A stretch of DNA of 64,000 nucleotides from Nostoc sp. XA010 (GTDB taxonomy: Bacteria > Cyanobacteriota > Cyanobacteriia > Cyanobacteriales > Nostocaceae). Positions 8,998 through 18,551 of the stretch are shown one piece after another. Each line of letters opens with the position of its first letter. Position 1 is the stretch's first letter. The stretch covers positions 1 to 64,000 of the forward strand of contig NZ_JAIVFX010000011.1 in the NCBI RefSeq assembly GCF_020829625.1, written 5' to 3'. Made by a program: the position numbers and the translations under genes. The notes beneath the pieces were generated by a model. That model was not told the origin of the DNA and did not search any database. It was given only the letters and a program-made list of their open reading frames with translations.

Positions 8998-9023
8998 ACA
9001 AACGCACATAATCTTGCGTTTGT
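8998..9023. other. Hairpin between cbiD and guaA
   Basis: ACAAACGCA (8998-9006) and TGCGTTTGT (9015-9023) form a perfect 9-bp stem with an 8-base loop, 102 bp after the cbiD stop and 97 bp before guaA. No T-run follows, so it could be a leader structure of guaA or a weak terminator of cbiD. Confidence 0.4.
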
Positions 9024-9120
9024 AACGGCTCTCTATACCATTATCAGCCTACCCAGGCTGAATAATAGCATCATCATAGACCACAAAGCATCTACCCTTA
9101 ACAGACATAAGACTCCCGTC

Positions 9121-10740
9121 ATGAACACAGCGGTGATACCAACAGAACAAGCGCCCCAAACATTGGAAAATTTGGGGAGACTTGATCGCCAATTGATTGT
9201 AATTCTGGACTTCGGCTCTCAATATTCTGAGTTGATTGCCCGTCGCATCCGCGAGACTCAAGTATACTCGGAAGTTTTATCCTATCGCACTACTTCTGAA
9301 CATTTGCGCCAACTTAATCCTAAGGGAATCATCCTCTCAGGTGGGCCAAGTTCGGTTTATGGTGATAACGCTCCCCATTGTGACCCAGAAATCTGGAATT
9401 TGGGAATACCCGTCTTGGGTGTTTGCTATGGGATGCAGCTAATGGTAAACCAACTCGGCGGCGAAGTGGCAAAGGCTGACCGAGGTGAGTACGGCAAAGC
9501 CTCATTATATATTGATGACCCCACAGATTTGCTCACTAACGTCGAAGATGGCACTACGATGTGGATGAGTCATGGAGACTCAGTTACCAAAATGCCATCA
9601 GGGTTTGAATTGCTGGCACATACAGAAAACACTCCCTGTGCTGCGATCGCCGATCACGAAAAGAAACTTTACGGCGTTCAGTTCCATCCAGAGGTAGTGC
9701 ATTCTATTGGCGGTTTAGCATTAATCCGTAATTTTGTCTATCACATCTGCGATTGCGAACCTACTTGGACAACAGCCGCTTTTGTCGAAGAGGCAATTCG
9801 GGAAATTCGCGCCAGAGTTGGTGAAAAGCGAGTGCTGTTGGCGCTGTCTGGGGGAGTGGATTCTTCTACCCTAGCCTTCTTGCTGTATAAAGCCATTGGT
9901 GAGCAACTGACTTGCGTATTTATCGATCAAGGTTTTATGCGAAAGTATGAGCCAGAACGATTGGTAAAACTCTTCCAAGAGCAGTTTCACATTCCTGTAG
10001 AGTATGTAAATGCTCGCGATCGCTTTTTAGCTAAAGTTGCTGATATCACTGATCCTGAAGAAAAACGCCGCCGCATCGGACACGAATTTATTGCTGTATT
10101 TGAGGAAACATCCAAACGCCTTGGCCACTTTGATTATCTGGCTCAAGGGACTCTTTATCCAGATGTGATCGAATCTGCTGACACCAACGTTGATCCCCAA
10201 ACTGGTGAGCGGGTAGCGGTGAAAATTAAAAGTCATCACAATGTTGGCGGTTTACCCAAAGACTTAAGATTTAAATTGGTGGAACCACTGCGGAAACTAT
10301 TTAAAGATGAAGTCCGCAAAGTTGGGCGTTCCATTGGTTTACCAGAAGAAATTGTCCAACGGCAACCTTTTCCTGGGCCTGGTTTGGCAATTCGCATTTT
10401 GGGGGAAGTCACATCTGAGCGGTTAAATATTTTGCGCGATGCAGATTTGATTGTCCGGCAAGAAATTAACCAACGCGGTATGTATCATGATTTCTGGCAA
10501 GCGTTTGCTGTATTGCTGCCAATTCGTAGTGTTGGTGTTATGGGGGATCAACGCACTTATGCTTACCCGATTGTTTTGCGGATTGTTACCAGTGAAGATG
10601 GCATGACTGCTGATTGGGCAAGAGTCCCTTACGATGTACTGGAAGTGATTTCCACTCGGATTGTGAATGAGGTAAAGGGGGTGAATCGGGTGGTTTATGA
10701 CATCACCTCTAAGCCGCCTGGAACCATTGAATGGGAGTAA
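9121..10740 (+). CDS. guaA: GMP synthase (glutamine-hydrolysing)
   Basis: A 539-residue two-domain enzyme that converts XMP to GMP with ATP and glutamine in purine synthesis. The N-terminal class I amidotransferase has the nucleophile motif [11 protein letters not shown] and the His-Glu pair in FHPEVVHS. The ATP pyrophosphatase domain has the P-loop LSGGVDSS. The C-terminal dimerisation domain ends with [13 protein letters not shown], the normal end of the family. The [16 protein letters not shown] block fits the amidotransferase start. An N-terminal extension of about 25 residues is usual in cyanobacteria. It is complete and shows no sign of transfer. Confidence 0.97.
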   Translation: MNTAVIPTEQAPQTLENLGRLDRQLIVILDFGSQYSELIARRIRETQVYSEVLSYRTTSEHLRQLNPKGIILSGGPSSVYGDNAPHCDPEIWNLGIPVLGVCYGMQLMVNQLGGEVAKADRGEYGKASLYIDDPTDLLTNVEDGTTMWMSHGDSVTKMPSGFELLAHTENTPCAAIADHEKKLYGVQFHPEVVHSIGGLALIRNFVYHICDCEPTWTTAAFVEEAIREIRARVGEKRVLLALSGGVDSSTLAFLLYKAIGEQLTCVFIDQGFMRKYEPERLVKLFQEQFHIPVEYVNARDRFLAKVADITDPEEKRRRIGHEFIAVFEETSKRLGHFDYLAQGTLYPDVIESADTNVDPQTGERVAVKIKSHHNVGGLPKDLRFKLVEPLRKLFKDEVRKVGRSIGLPEEIVQRQPFPGPGLAIRILGEVTSERLNILRDADLIVRQEINQRGMYHDFWQAFAVLLPIRSVGVMGDQRTYAYPIVLRIVTSEDGMTADWARVPYDVLEVISTRIVNEVKGVNRVVYDITSKPPGTIEWE

Positions 10741-11312
10741 CCAAGTTTTGAGTTGACTTAGCGCAGAAGCTCATCACCGAATTTGATTTAAATTTTGAAT
10801 AATGGAATTGAAAGATTCAAAATTCCAAATTTAAAAAAGTCTGTTCACGCGGCGTCTGCACCAAGAGCAAGCGAATTTATTCGTGGTTTACTTCTACTAA
10901 AATCCCAACCTGTTATGGGACTACTATTTGATATTTCAAAAGATACGTAGTAGGGTGTCAACGCTAAAATGATGCATTAAGTGTAGGTTGGGTTGGGTTG
11001 AGCATTGCTCAACCCAACCTGTAAAATTTATTGCACAAATTTAGCCTTGACATGCTAATAGGGTGTGTAGCTGCGAGAGTACGACACCAAATTATTATAA
11101 ATGGTGCGTTACGGATTTCATTTTAATGCACCCTACAGGACGTAATTTTATTCAATGGTAAAAGTTAATTAAGGAATTAAACACCAACATAGTTTTATCC
11201 CGTCAATAATTATAAATTCCAGCCAATAATTAACCATCTACTTGATGGTAGCTAGACGAATTGAGTTATTTTCTAGGAAAATAGACGCGATCGCAGTAAA
11301 ATTACCAATGGT
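10741..11312. other. Intergenic region with palindromes
   Basis: This 572-bp stretch between guaA and the response regulator gene holds a long palindrome at 10991-11019 and a GGTGCGTTACG ... GCACCCTAC pair at about 11103-11138, both of dispersed-repeat type. No gene was seen. Confidence 0.55.
10991..11019. repeat. Perfect 14-bp palindrome
   Basis: GGTTGGGTTGAGCA (10991-11004) and TGCTCAACCCAACC (11006-11019) are exact inverted copies around a single base, preceded by an extra GGTTG. This is a typical intergenic palindrome of filamentous cyanobacteria and is not a T-tailed terminator. Confidence 0.65.
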
Positions 11313-11786
11313 ATGGCCACTGAGAAAAACAAGCAGCTCATTAGAAATAACTTTCATGTGATCAACATTAATGGAGATGTTATGGAACCTGCTCTGCCCC
11401 TTGCTGGCTTAAACATCCTCGTAGTTGATGATGATGACGATAGCCGATTTTACATTACTACCGTGTTGGAAGCTGATGGAGCCACCGTCATAGCAGTTGC
11501 ATCGGCAGAGGTAGCATTGAAAGTATTACCTGAGTTGCAACCAGAAGTTTTAATTTGTGATATTGCTATGCCTGGTGAAGATGGCTACACTCTTATCCGC
11601 AAGATCCGGGCGCTGAAGTCTGATATTTGGGAAAAACTCCCGGCTATAGCTTTAACTGCCTATGGCGATAGCGAGTATCGTAGCCGTGCCCTGGAAGCGG
11701 GCTTTCAGGCTCATGTGGCGAAACCGGTTGATCCAGGAGAACTAGTTGCGATCGTCGCTGATTTGCTTGCTTCTTATAAGAGTTAA
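11313..11786 (+). CDS. Single-domain response regulator (CheY-like)
   Basis: A 157-residue protein that is almost entirely one receiver domain: the acidic pocket LVVDDDDDSR, the phosphoacceptor aspartate in VLICDIAMPGEDG, the switch residue region ALTAYG and the lysine of HVAKPVDPGELV. The family's usual threonine or serine is present in ALTAYG. There is no output domain, so it probably acts by phosphotransfer or protein binding. An in-frame ATG at 11382 (MEPALPLAGLNILVVDD) would give the compact receiver without the 23-residue leader and may be the real start. No histidine kinase lies next to it. Confidence 0.85.
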   Translation: MATEKNKQLIRNNFHVININGDVMEPALPLAGLNILVVDDDDDSRFYITTVLEADGATVIAVASAEVALKVLPELQPEVLICDIAMPGEDGYTLIRKIRALKSDIWEKLPAIALTAYGDSEYRSRALEAGFQAHVAKPVDPGELVAIVADLLASYKS

Positions 11787-11848
11787 CGCAAAGATGCAGT
11801 CATTTGTAGGTCATTAAATGAATAGGGCGTGATTTGGAATTGCTTAAA

Positions 11849-12754
11849 TTACTTCGCTCCAGTTTCAAAGCTAATTTGCTCAGACTTATAGGCTGGTGGC
11901 TCAACGTGAATTAAAATCCTGACTGGACGGAACCGTTCTTCTAATCGGCTTTCTACTTCTTCGGTGATGTGGTGAGCGGTTTCTACGTCTGGTGCATCTA
12001 CTATTAAATGCATTTCGATAAAGACTTGACGACCAAGAACACCGCGAGAAGCAATATCATGACAGTTAATTACACCTGGAACAGAAGTAGCGATCGCATG
12101 AATTGCTTCTGGTGCGATCGCCATTTGATCCACTAGCCAAGGCAAATTCTCTTTTAAAACTGACCAACCACTCCAAAATACCAACAAAGCGACAGGAAAA
12201 GATAACACCAAATCCATCCATTGATAACCTAGCCAAACTCCGATCAAACCGGTAATTACAGAGATTGTTACCCAAATATCGCTCATCGTATGTGTCGCGT
12301 CAGCTATGAGAATTGAGCTACCTACACGCCTACCCACAGCACGTTCGTAAAACGCCACAAAAATATTCACGCCCAACACAATTAGTAATAACCACAACTC
12401 AGGCGGCGATATTTTCACAGGTTCACCACCACCTTTGAGAATTCGCTCGATTACTCCTTGCAGAATTTCAAAACAGGCTATTCCTAAAAATGAGGCAATT
12501 CCTAAAGCGCCCACAGCTTCAAACTTGCTGTGTCCATACGGATGCTCGCGATCGGGTTGTGGAGAAGAAAATTTACTTGCAATTAATCCCAAAACGTTAT
12601 TCGCGCTATCTGTCACACTATGCAAGGCATCAGCTAGCAAACTCAAAGAACCAGTCCAGTAGCCCACAAGTGCTTTCAATCCCATTACAAACAGGTTGAG
12701 TAGTAGGGTAATAATTAAAACCTTTCGCACTTCGGCGCGGTTATCGTAAATCAT
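11849..12754 (-). CDS. Cation diffusion facilitator (CDF) metal transporter
   Basis: A 301-residue membrane protein of the CDF family, which exports divalent metals (Zn, Fe, Mn, Co) in exchange for protons. Transmembrane metal sites are visible in helix 2 (LADALHSVTDSANN) and helix 5 (IADATHTMSD). The HPYGHSKFEA loop, REHPYGH, is the family signature. A C-terminal cytoplasmic domain (residues about 215-285: VPGVINCHDIASRGV, then FIEMHLIVD and HVEP) provides regulatory metal binding. Specificity cannot be read from the sequence alone. It is transcribed alone, opposite the response regulator gene. Confidence 0.9.
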   Translation of the reverse strand: MIYDNRAEVRKVLIITLLLNLFVMGLKALVGYWTGSLSLLADALHSVTDSANNVLGLIASKFSSPQPDREHPYGHSKFEAVGALGIASFLGIACFEILQGVIERILKGGGEPVKISPPELWLLLIVLGVNIFVAFYERAVGRRVGSSILIADATHTMSDIWVTISVITGLIGVWLGYQWMDLVLSFPVALLVFWSGWSVLKENLPWLVDQMAIAPEAIHAIATSVPGVINCHDIASRGVLGRQVFIEMHLIVDAPDVETAHHITEEVESRLEERFRPVRILIHVEPPAYKSEQISFETGAK

Positions 12755-13465
12755 AGATAATTTATCACATCAAGTTCTATGACTTCTAATGTAAAACTTA
12801 AAACATAAATAGACACTAATAAAATGTATCAAAGTCTTACGCAGTAAAAATTAAGTCTCTCTATAGGCTCTATGTTTTATACTATTTTGTTGAGATTCTT
12901 TATAACTAACAACAGCTACAAGCTTTATATGTATTAATAATACCTCTACAGATAACAGCAGATTTTTAGCATTAATTATAAAAATATTTTAATTAAATTT
13001 GTTATTCATACATCCAGTTAGGTCAGACCGAATTGCATTCAAAGAGATGATCATGACCATCAGTAAGCTGTACTTACTCAGGGAAATTGATGAGTCTAAT
13101 GAGTTTAATTTACTACCTTTAACCAACAGCGAAAAAGTATCGAATCCTAATTCTTTTCTATATCCCCTGCTCCCTGCTCCCCTGCCCTAAAAGCGTACCT
13201 TTTGGGGATCTTGCTACGCGTAGCGTCCCGCAGGGATGGGGGATATTTCACCGGTACGAACCTGAAAATTCATGGCGGCTTCGCAGCCTGATTCGGCAAC
13301 CAAAGCAAAACCAAGAAAAGTCCGATTATGTAAATTTGTCTGACGACGATGCCAGCGCCAAGATTCGGGCGCATCCTCGAAAAAAAGACGAAGCCACCAA
13401 GAGGAACGGCGGCTTCGTCTCTTTTTCCGGTAATATTAGTACTTATAAAGAAGTTTTAATAAAAA
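12755..13465. other. Intergenic region, possible short transcript before a two-way terminator
   Basis: This 711-bp stretch has a GCTACGCGTAGCGTCCCGCA-type repeat at about 13213-13236 and the strong hairpin at 13387-13419. Between them (about 13255-13386) lies sequence of higher GC content than the flanks that carries no convincing reading frame; it could encode an RNA ending at the hairpin. A 63-codon frame at 12999-13190 has no family resemblance. Confidence 0.45.
13387..13426. terminator. Bidirectional intrinsic terminator
   Basis: GACGAAGCC (13387-13395) and GGCTTCGTC (13411-13419) form a 9-bp GC-rich stem that extends inward by two to three pairs. On the plus strand TCTTTTT follows, and on the minus strand the complementary side is followed by TTTTTTT. 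It can stop transcription from either direction. It lies 47 bp ahead of the gene at 13466. Confidence 0.7.
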
Positions 13466-13819
13466 ATGTCTTCAATTCCTCTAACCTTGAACCTAATTGA
13501 AGGTTCTGTCTCCTTCAGTTTTTCACCCCAAGCAGCACGAGAGTTAAAAGCAGCAACAGATCAATTGATGGAGCGTCTGAAAGCTGTCGCCACTAAACCC
13601 ACTCCCGGCGGTGGTAAAGTAACTCCCCAGCCCCCCCTGGAATATCGTTATACGGGTGATGTATTTTTAGAAATTTTCTGTAATCCTAATATCTGGCCAA
13701 CACCCTTCGCAGCAAAAGTTTTGCTGACTGTCCGCAACGTCAACATCCGCTTGACTACTGAAGCTGAACTTACTCGCATCATTGAAGACATTAATAATTA
13801 CTTAGAGCAAGTAGGATAA
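13466..13819 (+). CDS. Conserved hypothetical protein
   Basis: A 117-residue protein, MSSIPLTLNLIEGSVSFSFS, with a predicted beta-start, a helix (PQAARELKAATDQLMERLKA), a proline/glycine-rich linker (KPTPGGGKVTPQPP) and a second alpha/beta part with LEIFCNPNIWPTPFAAKVLL. It looks like a folded small protein and not a spurious frame, but I recognise no family. It starts directly downstream of the terminator, so it has its own promoter. Confidence 0.6.
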   Translation: MSSIPLTLNLIEGSVSFSFSPQAARELKAATDQLMERLKAVATKPTPGGGKVTPQPPLEYRYTGDVFLEIFCNPNIWPTPFAAKVLLTVRNVNIRLTTEAELTRIIEDINNYLEQVG

Positions 13820-14482
13820 TAGTTCATGTGATTTTTCTGTGCTTTTCGAGATTATAAAAAAATACTATACAAATTTTGGATTTTGCGAAAATTGAGCCAG
13901 TTGCTTGCGGAGTTTCTCTCTATTGTCGCAAATGGTGAGGGTTAGCCGGACTTAGCCAACTTTTCAAGACGGATGGCTTTGAACAGCAAGCAGACTATCC
14001 CTTAATTTAGGGAAGCGATGCAATGAATTACGAGTCCAAAGTGAAGTTCCTACATTTACCTATTAGATAAATATAGTAACGTCACAGAATCTACTTAGTA
14101 GACTCAAGCTATAGCACCAAATGTAGACAACAAATGGTTTTGATGCCTTCTTTAACTTGAATATTTGTATAAATTCAGACTCCAATGGTTCTAGTACAGG
14201 TCGGCGGAAATAAACCTACTATTTCATTACAGCCAGAAAGCCCGAAATTAAAGCCTTTTGACTTTTGACTTCCCCATTCGCGTAGCGTCTCGTAGAGAAG
14301 GGGCTGACTTCCGCCTGGCGGTACTAGATTAATGAAAAACGCAAGATTCTAGCAAGATTCTATATGGGACAATGCTCATCAAAAACCAGAGATTATCCCC
14401 TAGATTGGGCGTCGGATCGTTGATGGTGACATCCACACATCGAAAATGAACCCCCAATCCCAAATTTTAAATCAAACATTAA
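13820..14482. other. Intergenic region with a dispersed repeat
   Basis: This 663-bp stretch holds a GCGTAGCGTCTCGTAGAGAA repeat at about 14279-14300. Copies or inverted copies of it recur near 41431, 46187, 46290 and 56838. Nothing codes convincingly. Confidence 0.5.
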
Positions 14483-14719
14483 TTAGTCGTTGTCCCACTG
14501 TTCACGACCAATTAGGTCGCCAATGCGATCGCGTAACAAAAAGTCACATTTCTCTAATTCACATTCAACGCAAACCCACTCTCTCGCTGGAATGTATTGG
14601 CAGAGGGTATATATTGGCTGTTGTCGGCTAATGATTCCCTTTTGCACCAGTCGGCGTGCTTCGTCTTGAATCAGATCGAGAGAGTAGTAATTGATAGAAG
14701 GCACCGTATTCACACTCAT
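14483..14719 (-). CDS. DUF4327 family protein
   Basis: A 78-residue protein, MSVNTVPSINYYSLDLIQDE, with the pattern of the cyanobacterial DUF4327 family: a helical EARRLVQKGIISRQQPIYTL block, then CQYIPAREWVCVECELEKCD and a C-terminal LLRDRIGDLIGREQWDND. Three cysteines lie in the middle segment (CQY, CVEC), with a fourth in KCD. The function is unknown. It is an independent unit flanked by long non-coding stretches on both sides. Confidence 0.8.
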   Translation of the reverse strand: MSVNTVPSINYYSLDLIQDEARRLVQKGIISRQQPIYTLCQYIPAREWVCVECELEKCDFLLRDRIGDLIGREQWDND

Positions 14720-15585
14720 GTTTTTTACTCACAAATTAACACTTACGATAGTGTTCCCCTTAATAATTAGGAACAAACATTACAGAAATTAGACTTGTGG
14801 CTAGGATTTTGTAGTTTGCTATACGGAACTATTTTTATTTTGACGCTACATCTCCTGAAATTATCTCAAGATATGTTAAGAAAGTCAACGAATTCTGACA
14901 TTTGTCGAAAATCCGCTTTACAAAAAAAATTCCGAGTAGTTAACTTAACCTGCTATAGCGGCTGTATAGTTTTTATGCAACAAGTCTGAAAGTCTTGCTA
15001 TTACTGTATTTAGGCAAGATTTGGTGGTTGGGAAGAGTTCAGGGCGCAATCGCTTACATATCAAATAATCACTTTAAAGCCTGATCTAGAACTGCTGGTA
15101 TTTATCTAAGGGTAAACAACACAAGAATATTTGTCAGATACTAGGGTATAAAGTGTTGCAAAACATAACGGCTAAAGTAACCTACGAAGGCTTTCACCCC
15201 AGCATCTGTTAACAATTTCTTAAATAGAGGCGTAATTACTTGGTTAATTTCAGCACTAACGCCACACAGTTTTCTTTGGATAAACATCTGTAGAAGGGTC
15301 GAGTAAAGGATTTCCAATTGCAGGAGGCAGGGAAGGCAGGGGGGATGAGGGAGATGAGGGGGGACTTTCTCCTCAGCTCTCCCTGCTCCCCTTGCTTCAA
15401 GAACCTGCCTCAACTAAGAAATTCCTGAACCGAACGAGGCAAGTAAAAAACGTATATATGCAACTACTGATCCCTGAAATAGATTATGGTCATATTAAAA
15501 CAGACGCGATTTGGTCACGTCTGTAAATTGTTTGGCGGATTTGCTGAGATTAATTGTTCTGAAGTTACATTGTTATTTCAGTTAC
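14720..15585. other. Intergenic region
   Basis: This 866-bp stretch contains G-rich low-complexity repeats at about 15318-15400 (GGGGAGGCAGGG-like), typical of this genome type, and the hairpin at 15500-15524. Open frames here pass through low-complexity sequence and are not called. Confidence 0.5.
15496..15524 (-). terminator. Probable terminator of rbfA
   Basis: On the minus strand ACAGACG and CGTCTGT form a 7-bp stem followed by TTTTAA, 62 bp after the rbfA stop. The stem is short, so the call is moderate. Confidence 0.45.
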
Positions 15586-16005
15586 TCATTCATCAAATGA
15601 TTCATCATCTTGATCGGTGCTATCTTCTACTGCTACCAGATTTTCTGGGGGACGCTGATGGTTAAGTTGGTTTAGTAGTGCCAGTACTTTATTACCGCGT
15701 TCTATGGAACGATCTTCGAGAAACAGCACCTCTGGTGTACGACGTAGCCGTACCCGCGCCCCAAGTTCACTGCGGACGTAACCTGTGGCCGACTTTAAGC
15801 CTGCCATTGTTTCTGCTTTAGCTTCATCTGTACCATAGATACTGACGTAGATTTTGGCGTGTTGGAGATCGCCGGAAACATCAACATCAGTAACACTTAC
15901 CATTCCTGTACCCACACGGTCATCCTTGATGCCGTTGAGCAGCATTTGGCTAACTTCCCGTTTGATCAATTCAGCAACGCGGGAAACCCGACGATTTGTA
16001 GCCAT
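15586..16005 (-). CDS. rbfA: Ribosome-binding factor A
   Basis: A 139-residue protein of the RbfA family, which binds the 30S subunit to help mature the 5' end of 16S rRNA. The KH-like core is clear: [20 protein letters not shown] at the N-terminus, [19 protein letters not shown] in the middle, then the helix [20 protein letters not shown]. The acidic tail ([13 protein letters not shown]) is usual in cyanobacteria. It follows the DUF751 gene on the same strand with 123 bp between them, a common gene order in this phylum. Confidence 0.95.
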   Translation of the reverse strand: MATNRRVSRVAELIKREVSQMLLNGIKDDRVGTGMVSVTDVDVSGDLQHAKIYVSIYGTDEAKAETMAGLKSATGYVRSELGARVRLRRTPEVLFLEDRSIERGNKVLALLNQLNHQRPPENLVAVEDSTDQDDESFDE

Positions 16006-16128
16006 AAAAATTTCGCCTCATCACAGAGGTTGTACAACAAAAATACATCTAAGTTAAGTAGACAGTACTTAGCGCAAGCAACGCCAAGAGCAACCGTCTG
16101 TGGGGCACAGCCCTGATATAGCGCTAGT

Positions 16129-16335
16129 CTAGATTGTACTCAAGCCCAGCATTGCCCGTAGGGTGAGAGTAAGGAAGACTAGGCTGCTCACAAACAAACC
16201 CAAGATAGCGATTAAGGTGACTGGGCGCTTCAACAATGGCACTAACGGCGCAAAGGTGTTAATAAACAGTCCTAAGACGATAGTAATTAAGTACCGGGGG
16301 TAGCGAAAGACGTTATCCCAAAATCCGTCAAACAT
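16129..16335 (-). CDS. DUF751 (Ycf33-like) membrane protein
   Basis: A 68-residue protein with two hydrophobic helices (YLITIVLGLFINTFAPLVPL and ILGLFVSSLVFLTLTLRAML), starting MFDGFWDNVFRYPRY. This matches the small DUF751/Ycf33 family of cyanobacteria and plastids, whose function is unknown. It is upstream of rbfA on the same strand and probably belongs to the same transcript. Confidence 0.85.
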   Translation of the reverse strand: MFDGFWDNVFRYPRYLITIVLGLFINTFAPLVPLLKRPVTLIAILGLFVSSLVFLTLTLRAMLGLSTI

Positions 16336-16499
16336 TTGAATGTCAACTGCCTTGTTATATACTTACGTTTGTTTTGATATGGTTTATCTACTCAATTGTA
16401 ATCTATGCGGCTGGAAAATTAGCAGTTAATATAAAATATACTTCGTCGGTTATATTGGCTTTATTTAGTCACGATTATTTTCAGTTAAATCACAAGTAA

Positions 16500-17357
16500 A
16501 TGGTAATTCAAATCCCCAAGGAAACTAGCCCGCGTCCATTTTTGAAGTGGGCAGGGGGTAAAAGTAGGTTGATACAGCAATATATTCCTTATTTTCCCAA
16601 AAGTTATAAAAATTACTATGAGCCATTCTTGGGTGGTGGTGCTGTTTTTTTCTATCTCCAACCAAGTACAGCAATTTTGACTGATATTAATGCCGAATTA
16701 ATTAACACTTATTGTTGTGTAAGAGATCATGTTGAGGAATTAATTTCTCTATTGAAAGAGCATAAAATCCGGCATGATAAAGATTATTACTATAGTATCC
16801 GAAATCACTGTGGTGGTACTGATATAGAAAAAGCTGCTCGGATAATTTATCTTAATAAGACTTGTTTTAATGGTCTTTATCGTGTCAACTCTCAGGGTAA
16901 ATTCAATGTGCCTTTAGGCAGATATGAAAATCCCAATATTTGTTCTGAGGTTTTATTAAAAGCAGCCTCAGAAGCGCTTTCTCATGCAGAAATTAAACAA
17001 GCAAATTTTACAGAAGTCTTAAATCATGCAACTAGCAGTGATGACTTTGTATTTTTTGACCCGCCCTACCATCCTATCAGCAACACTAGCTATTTTACTG
17101 CTTATAGCCAGAATTGTTTTAGTAAAAAAGACCAAGAGCTTTTGAGAGATACTTGTGCAGAGTTAGCAAGTCGTGGTGTCAAAGTTATGGTGTGTAATTC
17201 TGATAGCGAATTTATTAACAAAATTTATACTGATGTTAATTTTGAAACCTACAAAATTAAAGCAGCCCGATCAATTAATTCAAACATTAAAAATAGAGGG
17301 ATGATTTACGAATTACTAATTACATCTTTTAAAGATTTTTATTTGCCCAAGCAATGA
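16500..17357 (+). CDS. DNA adenine methylase (D12 class, Dam-like)
   Basis: A 285-residue N6-adenine methyltransferase. It has the SAM-binding motif FLKWAGGK at residues 14-21, the EPFLGGGAVFF motif at 41-51, the target-recognition style block TCFNGLYRVN with GKFNVPLG at 121-140, and the catalytic DPPY at 187-190. Enzymes of this class often modify GATC or related sites. The gene converges with and overlaps (29 bp at the 3' ends) a PD-(D/E)XK nuclease gene, so the pair looks like a type II restriction-modification system. The target site cannot be read from the sequence. Confidence 0.93.
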   Translation: MVIQIPKETSPRPFLKWAGGKSRLIQQYIPYFPKSYKNYYEPFLGGGAVFFYLQPSTAILTDINAELINTYCCVRDHVEELISLLKEHKIRHDKDYYYSIRNHCGGTDIEKAARIIYLNKTCFNGLYRVNSQGKFNVPLGRYENPNICSEVLLKAASEALSHAEIKQANFTEVLNHATSSDDFVFFDPPYHPISNTSYFTAYSQNCFSKKDQELLRDTCAELASRGVKVMVCNSDSEFINKIYTDVNFETYKIKAARSINSNIKNRGMIYELLITSFKDFYLPKQ

Positions 17358-17805
17358 ATCTGTCTAAACTATAAACTGCTAATAAATTATGGTTATCATT
17401 AACTCTAGCTTTTAGCCATTTGCTTGCGCCTTCTCGCATACCTTCACCGCCTAGTATGACGATAGTTGGTGCAGGGTAATAGTTCTGGATGTTCATGTTC
17501 AAGTAAGGAAACTTTTCATCAACGGAACCGGGGCTTTCTTGCCATTTGCACTCAAAAATTAAGCCAGATGGCATTGCAGGTGAGCCAACAACATAAAAAT
17601 CTACTTTCAGAAGGGTATGATAAATTCCAGTTCCAATATAAACTTCTTTTCCATAACGTTTTGGCAATAAAGCAGCATTTAATACAAATTCTTTTGGGAC
17701 ATAGTTCCCGACTTGGAAATAATTATGTCCAGTCAAAATTGCTTCTACATTTCCTTCTAAAATATTCCCAGACTTATTTGCCCGTCCACCTTGAGTCAGA
17801 GCCAT
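17329..17805 (-). CDS. PD-(D/E)XK restriction endonuclease
   Basis: A 158-residue protein starting MALTQGGRANKSGNILEGNV at the ATG at 17803-17805, which has a GAGGGA ribosome site 6-11 bases upstream; an in-frame TTG at 17823 is less likely. The nuclease core is visible as a glutamate in the first helix (ILEGNVEAIL), KVDFYVV with the metal-binding aspartate, and GLIFECKWQ with the E-x-K pair. The fold and the neighbouring methylase support a restriction enzyme of type II. It is transcribed towards the methylase, with overlapping stops. It could instead be a repair-type nuclease, but the context argues against this. Confidence 0.82.
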   Translation of the reverse strand: MALTQGGRANKSGNILEGNVEAILTGHNYFQVGNYVPKEFVLNAALLPKRYGKEVYIGTGIYHTLLKVDFYVVGSPAMPSGLIFECKWQESPGSVDEKFPYLNMNIQNYYPAPTIVILGGEGMREGASKWLKARVNDNHNLLAVYSLDRFIAWANKNL

Positions 17806-18051
17806 CTTTAATCCCTCTGCCAAAAGTCCTGCTTATTATAGGATTTCACAGAAGCAGTAAAAAAGGGTTAGTTGCTTAATATGAATTTTTTATTTTGACT
17901 AAACAAGGTTGGATTAATAGGTAAAAAAATCCGAAAGTTTGGTACTTTTGTACTAAATAAATACAAATGTATTAATAATTTGGATGAGGAAGGAGTTAGT
18001 AATTCAGATAATAGTTAAAATAATGGATTTTTCTTTAGCCTTAAAGACCAA

Positions 18052-18152
18052 CTATTGCAAGCGACTACGCCATTTTTCTGGGTCTTGGGAACAGTGCAAA
18101 ACAGCGTAGATAATAATCTCCTGTTCATTAAACTCGTAAAAAACGACGTAGG
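18052..18152 (-). pseudogene. relE: RelE/ParE-type toxin, 3' part (separated by element)
   Basis: The minus frame reads VVFYEFNEQEIIIYAVLHCS followed by QDPEKWRSRLQ-stop, the C-terminal half of a RelE/ParE-superfamily toxin. Its upstream half is at 19594-19797, also on the minus strand, ending in RRATIRRFPY. Joining the TAC codon at 19594-19596 to the GTC codon at 18145-18147 restores RRFPY-VVFYEF in frame, a standard segment of this family. The 5 bases 18148-18152 (GTAGG on the plus strand) duplicate 19594-19598. Confidence 0.88.
18148..18152. repeat. Target-site duplication GTAGG (left copy)
   Basis: GTAGG directly precedes the TAGGACTTAG end of the inserted element and is repeated at 19594-19598 after its other end. 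Counting only one copy rebuilds the toxin reading frame. Confidence 0.85.
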
Positions 18153-18396
18153 TAGGACTTAGCATTGACATAAAAGTCACTATGTGTATTCAAGCCCAGC
18201 TTCTGTTGTAGATGTTTCAAAATGAAATCACGAGCCACTTGAAGAGATAAATATAGTCCAAACCCTAAATCTACCCAACATTAGGTATTATCTACCATTT
18301 TATTGCCCCTACTGATTCGCTATGGCGCTTGCGCCCGCCGTAGGCGATCGCATCTTAAATTTCGCCCAGAAGTCTTCGTGCATATCTGACTGTCTT

Positions 18397-18415
18397 TGTC
18401 AATGCGTAAGTCCTA
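18397..18415. repeat. Internal third copy of the element end
   Basis: TGTCAATGCGTAAGTCCTA is the inverted counterpart of the left terminus TAGGACTTAGCATTGACA with one extra base. With the left end it delimits 18153-18415, a 263-bp MITE-like unit within the larger element. Confidence 0.7.
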
Positions 18416-18551
18416 GCTATTTCTTTAGATAATTCAAGCGGTGGCACTTTTTTCATAATTAGCAGCTTATACTATGATGCCACCACTTGCCTCATTGTCA
18501 ACAAGCTTACTTTCTTGCGGTGAGCAGTTACGTTTTTTTATACAAAGACAA

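Noticed and set aside
12999-13190. 63-codon plus frame
   Set aside because: The C-terminal half is CCCTGCTCCCTGCTCCCC-type repeat sequence, and no family is recognisable.
18155-18413. A 259-bp MITE with TA target duplication inserted in a small minus-strand frame
   Set aside because: I first read the left end this way, but the 5-bp GTAGG duplication and exact repair of the toxin frame show that the insertion event spans 18153-19593; the smaller unit is kept only as a nested feature.
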